Shown here: one piece after another, positions 40,101-50,300 of the stretch
Position numbering within the stretch: position 1 is the first letter of the stretch
Layout of the letters: each line of letters starts with the position of its first letter
Assembly: GCA_033675265.1 (NCBI GenBank)
Contig: JAUJYZ010000228.1
Location: 229,501-293,500, forward strand
Length of the DNA: 64,000 nt
Direction of reading: 5' to 3'
Origin: Actinostola sp. cb2023
Lineage: Eukaryota; Cnidaria; Anthozoa; Actiniaria; Actinostolidae
The notes under the pieces: model-generated
Database searches by the model: none
Told to the model about the DNA's origin: nothing
The model's input: the letters and a program-made list of their open reading frames with translations, nothing else
Translations under genes and position numbers: made by a program

Positions 40101-43100
40101 AACTGGCCGATTGGCCGAGATCATGTAACTGGGTGATTGGCCGAGATCACGTAACTGGGTGATTGGCCGAGATCATGTAATTGGGCCGATTGGCCGAAAT
40201 CATGTAACTGGCCGATTGGCCGAATCATGTAACTGGCCGATTGGCCGAGATCATGTAACTGGCCGATTGGCCGAAATCATGTAACTGGCCGATTGGCCGA
40301 AATCAGGTAACTGGCCGATTGGCCGAGATCATGTAACTGGCCGATTGGCCGAAATCATGTAACTGGCTGATTGGCCGAGATCATGTAACTGGCTGATTGG
40401 CCGAGAACATGTAACTGGCCGATTGGCCGAGATCATGTAACTGGCTGATTGGCCGAGAACATGTAACTGGCCGATTGGCTGAGATCATGTAACTGGCCGA
40501 TTGCATGGCCAAGATCATGTAACTGGCCGATTATGCAACTGACCGATTGGCCGAGATTATGTAAAAGCCGATACAGAATATTTGTAATAACTGAAATAGC
40601 ATTAGGTAGCTAATGTATCATCATTTGTTGGTTATTTTATGAGTCGTCAGTTGACCTACCTGACGTCGGTCACAAACTTAAAGTGCATATATGGCCGAAA
40701 AATTTATTTTGGAAATCGATTCTTTATGAAGTAAATAATGGGGTGGTGTAGTAGTTTCTTGGTTTGGGCTTCGCATTTGTGAGTTATAGAGGTTTGAAAT
40801 CTCAATATGCTAATTTGGTGACGTCAATTCGGGAATTTGTCATAACTAAATTATATTTTTTTAAGTAGTGCTTTTTTCTGAAATAGGAAAAAAGTTCATA
40901 AAACTATTTCTATAAACTGTGGAAAGATATCGCAAGTTTAGAAATGTCAGTAATTTGCACAAAGGTGTTTTTGTATAATAAATGATGACTGAATTTACGT
41001 CATCTGATTTGCATATTGAGAATTCAAACCTCTGTAACTCACACGTGTGAAGCCCAAACCAGGAAACTACTACACCATCCCATTATTTAGTCTTCATAAA
41101 GAATCGATTTCCATAATAAAAATTTTGGGCCATATATACACTTTAATATAAGTTTTGCTTATGGTACATCTTTACAGATTTAGTTTGGGATGCTGTAAGT
41201 CTACGTTGCATGCCAGTTCATGTCCAAGACATTTTATCAACGTAGCCTAGTTGGCAGCAAGGCAAAGCCGGAATATACAGAACAACAGAAGAAGTATTAT
41301 CCAGGCTTTGAAAGTTGGAGAAAATGGGTCAATATATATATATTTTAAAAGAAGTTAACATCCTTCCTGCATCAAGTACATGTGCGTTTATTTGTTCTTA
41401 GCACAATACAGTATGGAGTTTCATGTAGTATTATCGATGAAATTGATTACGGGTTAAAGTGGGTTTCAGTGGTACCCCCGTAATCATTCAGTTAGTATTC
41501 CAAAAGTTCGTAGTGCCTTTGGCTAGTTATCGAAAAATAAATAAAAAAAATAAAAAAATAAAAATAAAACACACAACAACAACAAAAATTACATGCCCGA
41601 CTAACTTGACATTAACCCATTCGCTCCTGAGCTATTTTGAGTTTTTTAACGATTTTCTGGACCTAATCACGCCATAGGAAATTTCGATTCCATATAAGGG
41701 GTTTCCATGGAAATCTTGACAGTTCTGAATGCCCGTGGGCTCGCGTTTTCACATGTGCTTTCTTTCTTCTTGGGAGCTCGTTGGGGCCAGTGGTTGTAAC
41801 TGCTTTGAAGAGGCCAATTTTGCATTTTTAGAGTGTTTATATAGCCATTATTCACCACAGAAGCCCCCAGAACAGCATCATTAAGCTTGACTGGTGTGGT
41901 AGAGACCGTTCTGCTGAAAGAACCCAGCAGCGAGAAACGATTTTCACGAAGACATGTCGGCACTGCCATTACGAAATTCAAAATGGCAGACTCGACTGTG
42001 AAATCGTCTCTCTGGTTGTTCTGTGGTGGATTGCAGGACCTACAAAGGCATTTTTGGCGACTTTGGACTTGTAAAGAATGCAACCGGTGCAATATTTTGC
42101 CTGTAGGACCGAGTGGCCTTGGCACTCTATAAAACTCTAAAAAAAGGGAAGGCGGGATACTTGCTGTCGAAAATTCCCGGATGTTCCCGGCATCCTTTTC
42201 GGGTGTGCAGAAGGAAAACACGTGTTAGCGAAAGTGGTCCTAAGGAAATGGCTATTGTTCGGCGAGTTAAGGAAGAGAGAGGGAAAAATTCACGAATATA
42301 TCAAGAAGAGAGATGGAAGTTTGCTGAGAAAGTGGCGTTTTGTTTCGCAAGGATGTATTTTGGAAGAAAATCCAAGTCAAATGTCGTTCATTTTCGAGGT
42401 GTGAAATTGCGTCAAAAACACGCATTTTTGATTTCTATGAAAAACAAATTGAACTAATGCTCAGAAATCGGACCTGAAAGTCAGTTTATTTGAGGTTAAA
42501 ATTTGAAGAGTTATCTAGTTGTCACTAATAACTGGCCATGAGATCGATGTTACGAAAATTCAGAAAGATATAATTTTTCAAAGCAGTATCGATGTTTACG
42601 GCCGGTTTCGGCCGGTTTCGGAGTTGGATAAGTTTTCACCGGATTCTGCAGAATTCCTTTTTCAACCTATTACGCAAGACAGGCAGGTCGACAAATTTTG
42701 TGACTCAGTTTTTATCGCATACCAGCTGTGTTCGGGAAATTATTTTGAGTGAGTTTGAAAATATCGGATTTCCTAAACAGGATTTCAGATTGCATAGTAT
42801 TGAAGCGGCTGCTGCTTCTGACATGCAGCCAATAACGTTTATATCAGGGGGATCGTTTGTTAAGAGACATGGCTGCTGGAAATTCGCATAGAGCCAAGGA
42901 TGGTTATGTAAACTAAAGACAACATCAAATCTCTTTTGTCAGGATTGAGGTCATTGGGTATTTAACTAGTATTATATATTTATTATTATTTTTTCTTTCT
43001 ATGTGCCCGTTCTTTATAGTTCGCATGCGTCGTCGTGTGGACACACTCCTATAAATCTGTCTAGTATTATATGATAAATGTTTTATATTCGGTTGAGCGG

Positions 43101-46100
43101 GGAGCGAATTAGAATATAAACGTTGTTATGTTCTATAAATAAAATACATAAAAAAAAAGATTGAAACACAAATGGAACAACTCTATTCAAAATTTCAAAA
43201 CTGTTCAAAAAATATTTCATTGTTGTAATGTTTGATGACAGGAAGATCCTGTACTCCAAAATGAAATGAAATTGAAATAAATTGGATATGATAGGTTTTT
43301 CCTATTTATTTGGTTATTCAATGTTACTCCATAGCAACATGACTAAGCTCTTTTTGTTTCCAATAAACAGGAATACAGACAAGAAAGAAAATGTTATGGA
43401 TGCATAATAAAAACAACAATAGATTAAAACATGATTAAAACAGCTGCAAGAATAACTAATTTGTACAACTTGAAAAGCTTTGACTAATCCTAATTACAAT
43501 ACAAAATTACTAATGTAAAAACATTAACAATAAAAAATCAGACAAATCACCAAAGATGCTGGAAAAACTATAATAATTAATCATATTCATTTTGAAATCA
43601 CTAGTAAATCCTGCAATCTGATTGGCTAAAAATGGTGCGATTAAATCATTAATTGCACTATTTTGGATCATTAATTGCACCTGTTTTTTTAGTTTTTTTA
43701 TTTTCGCACTGAGACCTTGAAAACTCTAATTTTATTAAATTCAAACGATTCTTCATATTAAAAGTAATTTGTAATTTAGAATGAAAGAGTTGTATTTCAG
43801 GCATCAAAATTATTCTTATTATTGCAACTTACCACCTAAATATAACGAGTGTATTTGAAAAGATTTTCGAAAAATGAATATGATTAATAGGTAATAGAAC
43901 TGAGTGGAGTGCAATTTTGGTCTGAAATCATACTCTTCGTGATAACAAATTGCACTTCAGTTGTTCTTCCACGCTACGTTCGGTCGTGCAATTTTTGTAA
44001 TCACCTCGTATGATTTCAGACCAAATTGCACTCCACTCAGTTCTATTACCATTACTAATCGCTAAAATTTAAATTGTAGATGATAAAGTAATAACGAAAC
44101 TGCATGATATTGTAGATTACATTGTTTGCCCAAAAATAGGATGTGACAGGAAAGAAAATAGTTTTCCTCAGAGAAAGAAAAGTGTTTTGTTTTGTAGATT
44201 GTGCAATGAAAAATGAACCAGGCAATGTTGGTTGTTCAAAGTGTTTACGAGTGTTCTGGTCACCTTGAGAAGTGAAGTGAAGCTTTGTGAAGATGTTTGT
44301 TTGATGGTATTTGTTGGGGAGGGGAGGGTAAAAAACACTGTTGTGTAAACTTGCTTTAAATCTTAACAATTGTCCCTTTGGCTATTGTCTTCAATGTTTG
44401 CAATATGGACGATCGTAGCTATGGAAACCACAGAATCTTTACGACCGCTGAACACATTTTGGATGATCGTAGTGATCATATGGACGATCGTAGCGATATG
44501 GAAACCACAGAATCTCTACAATCGCTGAACACATTTTGGATGATCGTAGTGATCATATGGACGATCGTAGCGATATGGAAACCACAGAATCTCTACGACC
44601 GCTGAACACATTTTGGATGATCGTAGTGATCATATGGACGATCGTAGCGATATGGAAACCACAGAATCTCTACAATCGCTGAACACATTTTGGATGATCG
44701 TAGTGATCATATGGACGATCGTAGCGATATGGAAACCACAGAATCTCTACAATCGCTGAACACATTTTGGATGATCGTAGTGATCATATGGACGATCGTA
44801 GCGATATGGAAACCACAGAATCTCTACAATCGCTGAACACATTTTGGATGATCGTAGTGATCATATGGAAACCAGCCTTCAGAGAGCACAATTTATAGCG
44901 TGTTCTTACAAACTTTCGTGAAGTAAAGGATTATTGATTCAGTTATCGAAATTCACAAGTGTTATACTTTTTTCAATATGCATTGGTTTGCGAAGACAGT
45001 GTAGGAAGTAATAAACAAATAGCTCTTGGAGCTACAATTTTTAAGATTTCAAAAAAATTTAAGATTTCAAAATTTTCTGGGGAATTTTCCAAACTCTCCT
45101 AGCAGCCCACGCCTACGGCGCTCGCTAAGCGTGCCCCCCACCGCTAGGTATGTCCCTGAAAGTTACCCTAGTTCTTACATGGATGATTAGTGCTTAATGA
45201 GTATACTTACAAATGCTCAGTATTATGATTTAAGTAATACCATGGCACTGAGGGATATTAGTGATTAAATGTCCCCAAAGCCGAGGGAAGTTTAGTGGAA
45301 GTCCCAAGCCTCCGGGCGAGGGACTTTTACTAAACTTCCCGAGGCTGAGGGATATTTAATCACTAATATCCCGAAGAAGCCATGGTATTAGTTTGTAATA
45401 CCATGATCACCGAGGAAATAAAGTAAAATATAGTTCACTTTGATTAACTTAGAGCGGTACGAACCAGGGGTTTCATGAATTTTTGAAGTAGCTGTACGAG
45501 ATGCTCAAAGTAGCCATACACTCAAAGTTTTTTCCTGAGGGAACATCATATAGAAGATATACAGTAGAATACCGTCCACCATATATCAGGGCCGTAGCAA
45601 GGGGAAAATTTTGACGTTGACGAGCAGCGAAGACGCGAGTTCCTAGGAGGGTGCGGTGGCATGCTCCCCCGAAAAATGTTGAGGTATAGGGTCTCTGAAA
45701 TAGCATTTCCTGCCTTCTGAGAGTAGTTTCCAGGAAGTTTAAACTGACAGAACATTGATCTAAAATACTAAACTAGAATATGTACACGGTTGTATCTATG
45801 AGTACTAGTATGAACTAGTACGTCGCCTTGAAAGTTCCTGCTAGACACTCAGTGAATTTACTTTTTTTGATTACGAAAAAAAACCATAACTAATCTTAAA
45901 TCGATGTTTAAAAATGCAATCACACAATTTGAGGGCAATGAAGTTTGGAGTCCATAGCTCATGTAAATTAAAATTCAAAGGAAGGGAGGCACTCACAACC
46001 TTGTGCAATTGGCGCCAGAATGTCTGGGCTAACACAATCATGCTAATTGGCTCACTGAATTCTTATTTAGCACTAAATATTACTAAATAGTTTTAACGCT

Positions 46101-47729
46101 TATTTCACTAAGTAAATATATTTCCACAACGTAAAAATGCATTCTTTATGTGTTTTTTTTTTACATTTTCATCCAGCGCAGACTGTGTTGCCTGGCCCTA
46201 AGCGCAGACGTACCTTCACGTATGGCTAATTAGGCCGTCTTTTTTATGTTACTTAGTTCGTAAAAGCTGCTCTTTACAAAATTCAGCAAAGAAACGAAAG
46301 TCTGCGAAGGTTTTCACAAAATTATTTATCTGTTTATTTGTTTGATTTGATTTTAGATCTAGACAATAATTATTAAAAGTATGAACATACACTGACAAAA
46401 GTAGTCGCCGGAGGCACGGCAAGTAGACGCCGGAGCTCAGGCGGTAACCGGCTTCTATTGAAACCCCTGTGGAATATGCACTATATAAGTTATTAAATTA
46501 TTATTATTATATAGAATGACGAGAAAAAGGGCAAGAAAGTTGAGGATTCTGTTGTGTTTTTGAATAACATTTTAGCGAGTGAAGTGCACGCGCTACTGAC
46601 GCCAGTTATGCCATCGAGCGCGCGCGCGCTTGGTTTGTTTTCTTCAGAATTTTGGATCAAACCAAACAGCCAAAAAATAGCGTCATCAAACCGTGCTCCG
46701 TTCTCTGATAAAGCACAGTTTTCAGCTAATCAGAGCGCGCGGATTGACTTGACTATATAATCTATATAATAATTATTATTATTACGTATACCGTATGCTA
46801 ATTAGATGCTATGTTAAATTATCATTAGACTCATTTCTATCCGCAGTTCTGATTGGCTGAAAGATCTGCAAATAACTGTGTACAAATAACGGTCTGAGCA
46901 TGCGCAGTGAAGATTAAGCAATGTTCGCTGCAAATAACGGTCTGAGCATGCATACTTAATTGATCATTCACAATGTAAACATGGCAGCTCGTTTTACAAT
47001 ATTTTTTCTTGATGTTTATATTCAATAAATTCCTTATTGATAGAAATGAGTCGAATGATAAAACATTATTATTTGAAACTATCCCTATAATATTAGTTAA
47101 TTTTGAATATCAAAGGAGAGCCAATCTAATGTCTAATATCAGATATTTTGCAGATATCACGCATATCTCGTGTAATTAGAGGTACTTTGGCATCATATCA
47201 ACATTGGAGATTAATTATCATAATTCATTCTGAAATCCTACATCCAGCGAATATTTATAAAATTGTGAAGCAATCTGAAAACGTACATTAAATGACGCGA
47301 TCGTGAAATAAATGAGGCGCTTATAAGGAGTAGTATTTGTCTTGTGGGAGAAGACTGAGTAGACGAGTCCACACACCACATTACACTCACTATGACTCAA
47401 ACTCGGTCAAATCATGCTTCCAGTTCCACACCCACGAAAGAACAAAACATCACACAAACACAACTCACCTCAACCAACTCGATGCCAGTTTCACTGAAAT
47501 CAAACAAAAAATAACAACTCAACAAAACTCAAACATGTTGGCTCTGAATTAAAGAAGTAAAATCGCTGCAGTAATTAACATTTGTGTCAGGAAATGTGCT
47601 GATCTGTGCTCACCCACATAGTTGCATGAACGCATCAAAGATCGTCTTTCGCTTCTTCTTGGGGCTCAACAGGAACCCAACTCGCTTTCTCCTCATAGAT
47701 GGGATGTGATTATTACTGATGGAGGTCAT
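25182..47729 (-). CDS. ITPK1: Inositol-tetrakisphosphate 1-kinase homologue (multi-exon)
   Basis: Coding exons in transcript order: 47729-47614, (short exon not found), 38266-38141, 37997-37880, 34616-34518, 33967-33924, 32017-31925, 31731-31662, 27812-27739, 26702-26616, 25876-25795, 25252-25182. Every listed junction has AG/GT borders, and phases agree except across the missing exon. ITPK1 phosphorylates and isomerises inositol tris/tetrakisphosphates in the cytosol with an ATP-grasp fold. Signatures in order: KRVGFLLSPKK (N-terminal strand), IDLNVPLEDQGPFDIIIQK, IRVLDPLE, LIGHGSDQSHK, PPCVVQQFINHNAILYK, VNRPSIKNF, IFFNSHDVSK, SMFGIDIVIEK and VIDINYFPGYEG. The Asp of GID and the Asp/Asn of DIN, which bind Mg2+ in the family, are present. 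The protein ends soon after the catalytic core, without the long tail of the human enzyme. Exon 1 has 38 codons plus two bases and exon 3 starts in phase 0, so the missing exon must be 3n+1 bases long, probably about 19-28. Confidence 0.9.
26227..26253 (+). ncRNA. Hammerhead ribozyme-like core in an ITPK1 intron
   Basis: CTGATGA is followed by a perfect short stem-loop (GATC-GAAT-GATC) and GAAAACG. A weaker variant (CTGACGA-TGTC-GAAACG) lies at about 26399-26417. Both resemble Penelope-like element termini. The outer helices were not verified. Confidence 0.45.
26783..27390. mobile_element. 608-bp TTAA-flanked MITE in an ITPK1 intron
   Basis: The ends read AGTGCTACTTAGA-GAAAATCG and its inverse CGATTTTCATCTAAGTAGCACT, flanked by TTAA at 26779-26782 and 27391-27394. 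The arms extend over 60 bp (GAAGTTTAATTTAGCTGAAA mirrored), with further inner matches. A ~49-bp segment is duplicated in tandem at about 27073-27170 (ATTGTCTGACCAGTTGTC twice). No ORF. Confidence 0.85.
27598..27727. repeat. 43-bp unit repeated three times beside an ITPK1 exon
   Basis: The unit begins TGTGTACAGCTACCTTTATT and ends TACTGTGTTATTCT. The array ends about 12 bp from the ITPK1 exon at 27739-27812, immediately downstream of that exon's splice donor on the minus strand. Confidence 0.95.
28432..30290 (+). repeat. 21-bp minisatellite, about 88 units
   Basis: The unit is CTAATGGTTTTACTACAAGAC with a main variant, ACTCCAAG for ACTACAAG. Because 21 is a multiple of three it yields frames of 650 and 185 codons (MVLLQDL or GFTTRPN repeats). 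These are artefacts: no splice context, no homology, and the array lies within a non-autonomous transposon in an intron. Confidence 0.98.
30503..30993. mobile_element. 491-bp pogo-like MITE nested in the 28164-31213 element
   Basis: The left tip CAGTCAACTCTCTCGTAAGC and right tip TAGCGGAGAGTTGACAG are inverted, each flanked by TA (30501-30502, 30994-30995). CGTAAGCGGACA-type motifs (GTCCGCTTACGAGA) recur inside on both strands. CAGT tips with a TA duplication are typical of Tc1/mariner-pogo MITEs. Confidence 0.8.
32147..33163. repeat. 25-bp minisatellite, about 40 units, on the tail of a SINE
   Basis: The unit is CTGGATGATGCTGACC followed by TTTCCCACC, with C/A/T variants (CCAACC, CTACC, GATCCTGAC). 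The array runs straight into the 3' end of the minus-strand SINE at 33164-33440. The minus-strand frames of 79-312 codons that cross it are artefacts. Confidence 0.97.
33164..33440 (-). mobile_element. tRNA-derived SINE in an ITPK1 intron
   Basis: Read on the minus strand, a tRNA-like head has an A box (TAATCTAGTGGATAGTG) and a B box (GGATTCGACCCC). A central part follows with CTCAACCCAGGCATATCCCA, a relative of the CTCCACCCAGGTGTATAAAT domain shared by many invertebrate SINEs. The tail contains CATGCTACAGAAATCCGGGA. This is the order expected of a full-length tRNA SINE. The tail merges with the 25-bp array. Confidence 0.75.
33481..33902. mobile_element. 422-bp TTAA-flanked MITE 21 bp from an ITPK1 exon
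   Basis: The ends AGTGCCTATGAAACGAAAA and TTTTTTCGTTTCATAGGCACT are inverted and flanked by TTAA (33477-33480, 33903-33906). It ends 21 bp from the end of the 44-bp ITPK1 exon 33924-33967, so that exon's 5' splice site (GTGAGT) lies close to the element border. Confidence 0.85.
35090..35285 (-). mobile_element. Second tRNA-derived SINE, head expanded into a minisatellite
   Basis: On the minus strand the head (TATAGTCTAGTGGTTAGTGC, an A-box-like start) is followed by CTCACTCCACCCAGGTGTAT and AAATGGGTATCAGTGAATTA, the conserved SINE central domain. A decayed tail runs down to about 35090. The head is the same sequence that makes up the 48-bp array beginning here. Confidence 0.7.
35278..37833 (-). 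repeat. 48-bp minisatellite, about 53 units, derived from a SINE head
   Basis: The unit on the plus strand begins GCTGACACAAACAAGGATAC and ends CTAACCACTAGACTATAACA. A few units are truncated (36226-36240, 36812-36830, 37009-37030). Outer units have AAGCATAC for AAGGATAC and an extra CATCTCGTCA spacer at both margins, so the newest, most uniform units are in the middle. Minus-strand frames encoding a 16-residue repeat (CYSLVVSALCILVCVS) are artefacts. The array starts about 45 bp from the ITPK1 exon 37880-37997. Confidence 0.97.
38270..39440. other. ITPK1 first intron, part without assigned features
   Basis: No repeat with fixed unit and no coding signal recognised. The unfound short ITPK1 exon must lie somewhere between 38270 and 47610. 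Confidence 0.4.
39445..39612. repeat. 31-bp tandem repeat, five to six units
   Basis: The unit is GGCCTTTAGTAGTGTAGTGC followed by AATAACCGAGT and is almost perfectly conserved between copies. Confidence 0.95.
39613..40570. repeat. 26-bp minisatellite (GGCCGATTGGCC core), about 27 units plus diverged leader
   Basis: From 39840 the unit is CATGTAACTGGCCGATTGG followed by CCGAGAT, with variants GGGTGATTGG and GGCTGATTGG. From 39613 to 39840 longer, diverged relatives (AGCCGATTGGTCTAGAGTAT) precede it and look like the ancestral form. Each unit contains ATTGG, the reverse of the CCAAT box. Confidence 0.95.
40682..41142. mobile_element. 461-bp TTAA-flanked MITE
   Basis: The ends AGTGCATATATGGCC and GGCCATATATACACT are inverted, flanked by TTAA (40678-40681 and 41143-41146). 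The arms extend inward with CTATAACTCACA / GTAACTCACACG-type and GGTTTGGGCTTCGCAT matches. It belongs to the same subfamily as the copies at 23298 and 52357. Confidence 0.85.
41605..43140. other. Unassigned stretch with overlapping ORFs, possible degenerate repeat
   Basis: Frames of 77-184 codons overlap on both strands (for example minus 41667-42221 and plus 41887-42132, 42113-42457). None shows a known domain, and no single long frame persists. The start phrase AACCCATTCGCTCCTGAGC looks like a dispersed repeat, but I have no second copy in the window to prove it. Confidence 0.3.
43141..43887. other. AT-rich intronic stretch
   Basis: Long AT-rich sequence with no repeat unit and no coding frame recognised. 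Confidence 0.4.
43888..44053. mobile_element. 166-bp hairpin MITE
   Basis: GGTAATAGAACTGAGTGGAG at the left is mirrored by CTCCACTCAGTTCTATTACC at the right, with GGTCTGAAATCATAC inside both arms. No ORF. Confidence 0.85.
44399..44873. repeat. 77-bp tandem repeat, about six units
   Basis: Exact 77-bp spacing of CATATGGACGATCGTAGCGA (44477, 44554, 44631 and on). Units differ only by CTACGACC / CTACAATC variants. Each unit carries the near-palindrome ATGATCGTAGTGATCAT and GACGATCGTAGCGAT. Confidence 0.97.
45234..45395. mobile_element. 160-bp hairpin MITE
   Basis: AATACCATGGCACTGAGGG / GATATTAGTGATTAAAT at the left is mirrored by ATTTAATCACTAATATCCC and CCATGGTATTAG at the right. The centre holds AAGTTTAGTGGAAGTCCC against GGGACTTTTACTAAACTT. 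It is effectively one long imperfect hairpin. Confidence 0.85.
46815..47063. mobile_element. ~250-bp TIR element
   Basis: Left arm ATTATCATTAGACTCATTTC and right arm GAAATGAGTCGAATGATAAA are inverted. Inside, GGTCTGAGCATGC occurs twice in tandem orientation (about 46890 and 46938). Confidence 0.7.
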
Positions 47730-47968
47730 GGTGAAGTACTGGCAGGCTCTTAGCCATAAATCTAACGCAAATGAACTAAACCTTCCTCCATTTCAAAACT
47801 TGTTTGGTCGATTGAGTCAGAGAAATATTGCTTCATGCATGTGGCTTGGTTAGGGCACGCGCCTGCGCTACAACCAATATCACACCAGCGGATACACAAG
47901 GTAAAACTGACCAGCGGATACTCCCATTACAACACTATTCCCAGTCTTTCTCATCATAGTTGACCAAC
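47730..47968. promoter_or_regulatory. Shared divergent promoter region of ITPK1 and MRPS18A
   Basis: Only 239 bp separate the two start codons, which face away from each other. No TATA box is obvious near either start. The sequence holds GGGCACGCGCCTGCGC (about 47853-47868) and a short direct repeat ACACCAGCGGATACACAAG / GACCAGCGGATACTCC. A shared bidirectional promoter is inferred from distance. Confidence 0.55.
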
Positions 47969-50108
47969 ATGGCGGCAAAGTTGAGGAGTTTTGTGTGTTC
48001 ACCGAGATTGCATTATTGGGCAACTATGTCGGTTGCATTAGCAAGATGTAGTAGTAGTGTTTGTGGGTCTAGATTATTTTCAACTACGATTTTAAGAAGG
48101 ACACTTGTTACATGTCAGATTGACCAGAGGATGAGAGGCTACCACATGGGGAGACCACTGGGTAAAATGACACCTACACTGTTTATACCTTATAAAGATG
48201 GAATCAGTTCCCAGGGCCGTACATAACCCACAATTCAAGGGGGCAACCAGTATGTATTTAACAGCAAAAAAAGAAGATAAAAATAGTACAGTTCTTAGTA
48301 CTTTTTGGTATCATTTTCGCCTTGCTAGAGGGGAGAAGTGGGACAACTGCCCCCAATCCCCCATCCGCCCCTGTGCTGTGTACGGCCCTAGTTCCTTGAT
48401 CCCAGGAGGGAGGGTAACATATTGTGTTCAGGAGGGGTAGCTGTGAGCAGAGTTGCAGAATATTAACAAGACTTTCAATGGTATCTTTTTTCTTCTTCCC
48501 ATCTCCCCTTTTCCCTCCTTTCCATTTCCCACCCATTTATACTGATAGTAATTTGATTCACTCATAGACATTAAAGCTTCAGAGCTGTCCAATGATAAAC
48601 CATTACAAAAGGCTGATGTTGGCTGTCCAATCTGCAGTGTAAATATTTCATTTTCTTACAAGGTAATTATACTAGTATTAGACTGCTTCTGTTTGGTCTC
48701 CCATTCATGCATTACTGGTTTTCTTCAAACAACACAGTATAAACACCACTTAACTTCAAGTCGTAGCTTACTTTTTTTTGTTCTCACCACAGTTTGACGT
48801 CATCTGTGACTGCATGTGCATCTATAATAGTACATGTGCATCTATAATAGTACATGTGCATCTATAATAGTACATGTGCATCTATAATAGTACATGTGCA
48901 TCTATAATAGTACATGTGCATCTATAATAGTACATGTGCATCTATAATAGTACATGTGCATCTATAATAGTACATGTGCATCTATAATAGTACATGTGCA
49001 TCTATAATAGTACATGTGCATCTATAATAGTACATGTGCATCTATAATAGTACATGTGCATCTATAATAGTACATGTGCATCTATAATAGTACATGTGCA
49101 TCTATAATAGTACATGTGCATCTATAATAGTACATGTGCATCTATAATAGTACATGTGCATCTATAATAGTACATGTGCATCTATAATAGTACATGTGCA
49201 TCTATAATAGTACATGTGCATCTATAATAGTACATGTGCATCTATAATAGTACATGTGCATCTATAATAGTACATGTGCATCTATAATAGTACATGTGCA
49301 TCTATAATAGTACATGTGCATCTATAATAGTACATGTGCATCTATAATAGTACATGTGCATCTATAATAGTACATGTGCATCTATAATAGTACATGTGCA
49401 TCTATAATAGTACATGTGCATCTATAATAGTACATGTGCATCTATAAACAATGTGTTTGATATCATACAAAACTGACTCTGATACTAATATTCTTCAACA
49501 GGATGTATTATTTTTAGCACAGTTTTTATCACCAGAAGGGAATTTACTGAACAAGAGAATCACAGGTACTTTGAAAGACTGACTATAAAGAACTTCTAGT
49601 TCATTTTTTTATATAAAGAAATATGTTTATAATGATGATCAAATTAACAATGAATTTTTTTTGTAAGGTGTGTGTGGAAAACAGCAAAGAAAGCTTGAAA
49701 AAGCCATCAAAATATCCAGACGACTTGGTGAGTAATATTACTAGAAACAACCTATTCTTGAATGCATTATAGATGCAGGTGAATAGTATCCAGGACGAAT
49801 ATTTACTGAGTTGATTAGACACACAATTTGAAGAATAGATTCTCCCCTGGTGACCACTAATTGCTTGAACACGAAGTTACGGTATAAAATGGCACTGCCC
49901 AGGGATACAACGAGATTATGAGCAAATGTTGTCTTACTGACTATTTTTTATATGTATTTTTGTGGGGGGAAAAATGGCCAAAAATTATCAAGCATAATAT
50001 TATTATTATTGGGATGTGTGATTAAGAAATAAATTAAATTATTCTGTTTTAGGTCTTCTGCCAAAATGTGGACCAGTTATTCCTGTTGAACCAAGTCATA
50101 GTTATTAA
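47969..50108 (+). CDS. MRPS18A: Mitochondrial ribosomal protein S18A (mL66) homologue
   Basis: Five exons: 47969-48161, 48568-48662, 49502-49565, 49668-49727, 50053-50108, phases consistent, total 155 residues. Despite its name the vertebrate protein (mL66) is part of the mitochondrial large ribosomal subunit. The first ~50 residues are rich in Arg, Ser, Leu and Cys and lack acids, as in a mitochondrial presequence. The core has the family's CPIC motif (GCPICSVNISFSYK), then DVLFLAQFLSPEG, NKRITGVCGKQQ and AIKISRRLGLLP, matching the S18 fold. It is shorter at the C-terminus than the human protein. The start ATG is in a good context (CAACATGG). The exon 1 donor (GTAAAA at 48162) is inferred from phase and is the least certain junction. 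Intron 2 holds a 20-bp array. Confidence 0.85.
48816..49446. repeat. Perfect 20-bp minisatellite, about 31 units, in MRPS18A intron 2
   Basis: The unit is TACATGTGCATCTATAATAG. I see no substitution between units across more than 600 bp. Such uniformity means very recent expansion, or assembly from identical reads. It lies between the exons ending at 48662 and starting at 49502. Confidence 0.98.
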
Positions 50109-50135
50109 GAGACCACTAGGAATGATTTTGTACAT

Positions 50136-50141
50136 AATAAA
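50136..50141 (+). promoter_or_regulatory. MRPS18A polyadenylation signal
   Basis: AATAAA 28 bp after the MRPS18A stop codon, followed by AT-rich sequence. Confidence 0.55.
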
Positions 50142-50159
50142 TTATTGTATATATATATA

Positions 50160-50300
50160 GAGTGATTGCAATAAACCCGTGAAATAAAAATCAGATGTTA
50201 GTGTGTAATAGTCAAATAGTCACAAAAGAAAACAATGGCAATAAAGTCTACCAGTGTCTATTAGTCTACTAACTGTTTCACAGGTTTATTGCAATCACTC
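50160..50300. mobile_element. 141-bp MITE with TA duplication
   Basis: GAGTGATTGCAATAAACC and its inverse GGTTTATTGCAATCACTC form the ends, continuing with GTGAAA / TTTCAC, and TA flanks both. Size and target point to a Tc1/mariner-type MITE. It sits directly after the MRPS18A polyadenylation signal. Confidence 0.8.

Noticed and set aside
41667..42221. 184-codon minus-strand ORF as a gene
   Set aside because: Overlapping frames of similar length exist on the other strand, no domain is visible and no splice partners fit.
45980..46025. Candidate for the missing short ITPK1 exon (minus strand, AG ... GTTGTGAGT)
   Set aside because: The lengths between possible borders are 3n+2, not the 3n+1 required, and the peptide (PDILAPIAQ) has no similarity to the expected part of ITPK1.
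48816..49446. Perfect repeats taken as a CRISPR array
   Set aside because: Units are contiguous with no spacers, and the genome is an animal nuclear one.
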